From positions 59,306,250 through 59,370,249 of the forward strand of contig CM049318.1 in the NCBI GenBank assembly GCA_026874595.1: a DNA stretch of 64,000 nt, read 5' to 3'. Positions 55,901-61,900 of the stretch are shown here, one piece after another. This stretch comes from Sipunculus nudus. Its lineage: Eukaryota; Annelida; Sipuncula; Golfingiida; Sipunculidae. A program made the translations under genes and the position numbers. Numbering within the stretch: the first letter of the stretch is position 1; the number at the start of each line of letters is the position of its first letter. The notes beneath the pieces were generated by a model, which was not told the DNA's origin, did not search any database, and saw only the letters and a list, made by a program, of their open reading frames with translations.

Positions 55901-58900
55901 AGGTGGCACCACCAGTCTGCACAAACTGATGAAACATCTCATGATCAATATGTATGTCAAAAATCATGACCATCAGTGATGTAGTTAATGAGATATTGAA
56001 GTTTTTGTATGAAATTTTTGACTATTCTGGGGGGTAATTTTGGGCCCCATAGCTCGAAGGATATGGGTAACAGAGACCTAATTTCTGGTTTCCATGGAGA
56101 CTTTTCATAGGTCTCTCAGTGTGTCGAAAATGAAGATTCTAGGTCCAGTCGTTACGATTTGTGCCACGCTAACAGATGACAGCATCCTCAAAGGTCTCAA
56201 AAATAGAGGAAAAAATCGTAAAAAATCAAACAGTAAAGGTGGCGCCACCAGTCTGCAGGAACTGATCGAACATCTCATGATCAATATGTATGCCAAAAAT
56301 GAAGACCATCAGTGATGTAGTTATTGAAATATTGAAGTTTTTGTATGAAATTTTTTACTATTCTGGGGGGTACTTTGGGGCCCCATAGCTCGAAGGATAT
56401 GGGTAACAGAGACCTAATTTCTGGTTTCCAAGGAGATTTATCATGGACCTCTCAGTGTGTCAAGAATTAAGATTCTAAGTCCAGTCTTTATGATTTGTGC
56501 CTTGTTAACAGATGTTCACATTTTTAAAGGTCTCAAAAATAGAGAAAAAAATTCGTAAAAAATCGAAAAATACAGGTGGCACCACCAGTCTGCAGGAAGT
56601 GATGTAACATCTCATGATCAATATGTATGCCAAAAATCATGACCATCAGTCAAGTAGTTAATGAGATATTGAAGTTTTTGTATGAAATTTTTTACTTTTC
56701 TGGGGGGTACTTTGGGGCCACATAGCTCGAAGGATATGGGTAACAGAGACCTAATTTCTGGTTTCCAAGGAGATTTTTTATGGACCTCTCAGAATCCCAA
56801 GTTACAAGGTTCTAGGTCCAGCGGTTACGATTTGTGCCTGGTTAACGGACGGACAGACGGACAGACGAACGACGGACAAAGAGTGATCGCTATAGCTCAG
56901 ATGACTTTCAGTCAGCTGAGCTAAAAATGTTTTGTCCAAATGTTTAACCATGTGGTATAGATCATTAATACTAGTAAAATGAAACTTGTTTGGTTTACTT
57001 TAAAAGGTTACCAAAATTGTATTTAATTCTGACATTTATTCGTGTCAGAGCAGGCAATAAACATAATGATATTTTTAGGAGCCAGTTAATCTGATTGTAT
57101 TGTGTCAAAGTCATTGAAAACCTTATGTGTTTGTTTTGTTCTCATTATTAACTTATATATGGTGCCTGATAGTATACAGATACCAAGGCAGCAACTCTGA
57201 TATCAGTATGGTCACAGAACAACACACACAGTACCAAGGAAACCACTCTGGTATCAGTATGGTCACAGAACATCACACACAGTACCAAGGAAACCACTCT
57301 GATATCAGTATGGTCACAGAACATCACACACAGTACCAAGGAAACCACTCTCATACCAGTATGGTCACAGAACAACACACAGTAGCAAGGCAACCACTCT
57401 GACATTGGTATGGTCACATAACATCACACACAGTACCAAGGAAACCACTCTGATATCAGTATGGTCACAGTACATCACACACAGTACCAAGGAAACCACT
57501 CTGATATCAGTATGGTCACAGTACATCACACAGTACCAAAGCAACCACTCTGATGTCAGTATGGTTACAGAACATCACACAAAGTACCAAGGAAACCAGC
57601 AGAGGACAAGATGGACAGCGGAGGTGGAATGGGTTGTATGGATTATGATTTTGATCATCATTAACTATCATGGCTCACTTGCAGCTACCCTTTCAGAGTC
57701 CTTGCTTCATCAAGCAAGTCTGGGGTTTATTTCATGAATTTCAGGAACAAGAAACCTGAACCAATCTAATTGCTCATATACATTTCCTCTATGCAGCAGC
57801 TACACACTTCTGCAGCTATTTATAGATGAACCTTTAGCATTACCAAAAGGACATAAAGAAAAAGACCAATTAAATGAAGGTTTGTAAACCTATCCCATTT
57901 CTGGTGCACAAGTTCTTGTTCAGACAGCATGTGAACAGTTCTGACAATAATGTATTATTTACATGTTGATTGTTAAATCTGATTGGCAGTAATGATTTAA
58001 CCTGAACATATGCAGGCTTGTTCATTAATTATGAAAGAAATGCCAGATGGTCTTGATGAAGCAAGGCTCTCTGAAAGCATAGTTTTCATAGCCTTGATAG
58101 TAGGAAGATGATTTTGACACCAATCAGTATTTGATACAGCATGTTTTTTTAATACATGAAAGTGTTCTTTGATTCCTTTGATATCACTGACCTGTCAGCT
58201 GCAATGAATGCTTCTGTCAAGATGTCTGATAACATGCTCCTGGTGACGCTGTCCTGCTGGATACCATGCTGCAAAAACAAAATAAATTACTAAATTTACA
58301 TTACTGAAAGTAATGCAACAATTACATTAATTACAACTTTAACAATGTCTTTCAATAAAATTAAAACCAGAAAAAAAGTGTGCATTGGCTTCTGATTTTT
58401 GTGATTTTTATATGTATTCATTGTCTGTGTATGTGAGTCAACATGTGTGTTGGTGCAAGACATCTACCAAAAGATTTATATATCTTAACAAAACTTAACA
58501 AACAAATTTCATAATGTAGACAACTGAATTATATAGAATCAGAAATAAATCAGTGTACAATTGAAAACTGTTTTAGGATTTTTAAAGGTAACAATTCTTT
58601 ATGAGGCATACATGGAATAAATACACTGTTAGAAATATAAAAGTATCTGCCACAATTTTGTTCTAAAACCATTTTAACTCCTAAACAGAGTAGAAATAAA
58701 CTTGCACTAGGAGGAATCAGTGGCGAAAAACAAAACATAAACAGAGCATAAACCAACATAACTCAAGAAAGTGACCAACATCTATAAATCTAATTTATTT
58801 ATGACTCATCTTTCTTCCTTGTGTGCATGCTAGCACAATGTTTTACCATTGGCCACGTGGTCTTGTGAGAGTAAACTGACACACTTGAAGCACAATGTTT

Positions 58901-61900
58901 TACCATTGGCCACGTGGTCTTGTGAGAGTAAACAGACACACTTGAAGCACAATGTTTTACCATTGGCCATGTGGCCTTGTGAGAGTGAACAGACACACCT
59001 GAAGCACAATGTTTTACCATTGGCCATGTGGTCTTGTGAGAATAAACAGACACACTTGAATTGTATTCATCTTCACACAGAACCTACACAATATAAGAAA
59101 CAGGCGATAAAAGAGCCGGCAAGCCTGTAAGCTGGGGTGGTTTCACTAAGACTGTTCTGCATTCAACCAAAATTAACTGACAGCAGCAGAAAATACACTT
59201 TGTGGCCAGTGACTAAGTTGCTTAAATATTTCAAAACTCCCATCATCATCAATCTTGGGAAATGGCCTAATAAACATGTATCAAGCACCGTCTATCCCTC
59301 TCACAAAAAAAGGGTCTCTTTGTTCTTATATTACATCAGTTCAATCAATCAGAGCTTCAGTGATGGGTGTCCTTAAGTTTGCCAGGCCTATAGTGTGAAC
59401 TTCTGACCAGGACAGACAGAAAGAAACAGAAATAATATAAATAAGAAAGTGGCCAGAGGCCACAAAAAAAAACTCCACCAAGATCCTAATCAAGCAACAC
59501 AGGAAATGTTTGTCACCACTGAAAAACTCCACTCACTGGTTTGTGCTCTATAACAATGGCCCCGAGCGTCAACAGAGACAATAGATATACCCAACTAGGA
59601 TGACCTTTGCTTGTAGGTCTACACACTTGTCACGACAGTTCAACAATCCCATCCCAGGTCACCTCCAGTACAAAACCAGCCATTAATACCAATCAATAGC
59701 TTAATTATAATGAAATAGCCCTGACAATGGGACAAAATCCACTGAATTAAACTTTTCTGATGGGAGTCCGGATCACCTGCAAAATTTAATGTTAATTGTT
59801 CAGTACCTTTGGCATAAAACTACACACAGACAGACCAAGGGTAAAACATGATACCTCCGAAATATAAAACATAGCATAAACCCTCCATGCACAGTGTCTG
59901 TCAGGCATTCCTATATTTGGTTCCCACTGCTACAGCCTGTGCTGGTCCATGACAGCTGACCTTGGCCCAGCATAATAAAGTGAGTCAATGATTATTACAC
60001 TGATTATAACACCCTGTCCGCTGCACTAATAGCATCTTACCAGATCTCTACAAATATTGACACAGCCAGTCACTGTTATGGATATCAAATACCTAAATCA
60101 CCACTCAATTTACCAAACAGGCATGTTGAAACAAGTGACCCCCCAGTTACAGTGCTCTGCTAATGATCACAGCAGGTGTCTGCATCATTTTTATAACCCC
60201 ATTGCATTTTGGTGATTGTTTACCCATAGAGCCACTTTCACTAGGAGCCATTACAAAAATTATGGTTTAGAATGTATGAGGCTGTGGAGCAAAAAAAGAA
60301 GCCAAGGAATTAAGTGTAACAAAAGTATAGAACCACAGCAGCAAATGAAATCCAGTGTGACAAAAATGAACAAAATAACAGCCAATGAAATCAAGTTTTA
60401 CAACAATGAACAGGCCTAACATAATCATAATTTTCTGCAAGTGTCTGTACATAAAAGTTTTTTTTCTGCATGTAGCCTGAACAGCACAAGTACACCAGTC
60501 ACTATTTAAAGAGGTCAAAAGGCCTTCACTTAACAGTTATGACTCAAGATTAATGATTTTAAAACATTATAAGACCAGTCATCCAAAATTATTAAAACCA
60601 GGTTCCTCATATTTCATACTGCATGTAAACTCTCAAGCCACATAGATTAAATCAGGATCACATATAGTTTCAGTAGGTGGCAATAAATGTTGAAAATATT
60701 ATGAACAATATCTCCTTTCAGAAGCATATGTAGATCTGGTTTAAAAGTGTATATTTATATTGAATAATGAAAATATTATTGTTTTAAACAGCATAAAAAC
60801 TTCATGCCAAATTACCATATCATATTTCTTCAAGTCATCTGTTGACAGGCTAAATGGAGAAAATAATGGGAGTTACTCTAGTTTAGTGAAGGCTATACTT
60901 ACTAAAAACAGCAGCATTTGTACTTTGGTTGATGTGCTTCCTTGTACATTAAGCAGCAACCCAGCTTGAAAAATAACAAATGAATAAATTGAATATCATT
61001 TGGTAAATACCATTACTGGCATTAATACATAATCATTATCAGTAATTTGAATACATACTGCCCAGGATCAGACTCAAAAAGTACCAATCTGCTGGTTAGG
61101 GATTGTTGGAAAATGTATATACCATATTTTCCCAAATAATTCGGAATGAAAAAAATAATTACAATCTTGGAATTATGAAATAAAACAATAAAAATGAGTA
61201 AATTTAGTTTTGCTGACGCATGGACCAACAATGTCGTTTCATCGATGGGCGATAATGCCAGAAGTTTAAATATCTACCTTATATAAGACCAAGGTGCCAA
61301 TATTTGTTACGTTTATTTGATTAAACCCGTTTATGTAATTCTCTTTTTTACCCCCTCAGATAATCTTTAATAACAAGATTCTCCCGGAAAACTTATGATT
61401 TTGTTGTTTTATAATGGTACATTATACAGACGGGTCTCACGGTTAGGCTGCCATACTTGACACTCTATTTCCGATCAGCTGTTAAGGCCACATGGAGTAA
61501 ATTTTATAACGGATTTTGCTTAAACTTTATCAATATTTTTGTGCCTATCATTTACTGAATTATTGTATGCAAGGACCAAATCGAAGTTTATTTCCATGCT
61601 GAATAAAACAAAAGATGAAACGAGGTAAAATTCCTGAACTGCTCAAGGTAGTGCAGCGAGGGCCGCTTCCGGGGAATCGCGGTCTGAGCAGTGAAGCGTT
61701 AATTGCTTGTGTAAGGAAGACCGCTGATGCGCAAGACAACATCCCTTTGATAATTAATTACATAGGAAAACCGCCAGGGCGCAAGGCTCCCATCACAATC
61801 CTTTGATGATTAATTAGTACACTAGGGGTGTTCAAACGTATAAACGTAGTGAAGAGGGTAATGTAGTCTGTTCAAATATGTTCAAATAAAAAATTCAAGG

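Larger units (their letters stand above)
53516..56926 (+). mobile_element. S-family element 4, with nested element
   Basis: 5' end acaagtGACCCATGGGTCatgacgctCAGCTGA (palindrome 53522-53533). 3' hairpin 56894-56922 followed by CTAAAAA, preceded by a GGACGGACAGACGG tract. The interior holds a pearl-like element (53696-54870) followed directly by a 337-bp tandem array. No coding capacity; the ORFs inside are repeat-derived. Confidence 0.75.
47413..58191 (-). other. Kelch gene intron (10.8 kb)
   Basis: Holds T-family pieces (47464-47760, 48200-48330, 49640-49785), a small monomer cluster (51781-52115), S element 4 with its nested element and tandem array, a 51-bp minisatellite and a long-TIR MITE. 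A G run lies at 50563-50573. No missing coding frame is implied. Confidence 0.6.

Noticed and set aside
57127-59130. Repetitive ORFs over the 51-bp and 57-bp arrays, and the idea of a CRISPR array
   Set aside because: Open frames follow from periods divisible by three. Units are contiguous with no unique spacers, and the setting is eukaryotic.
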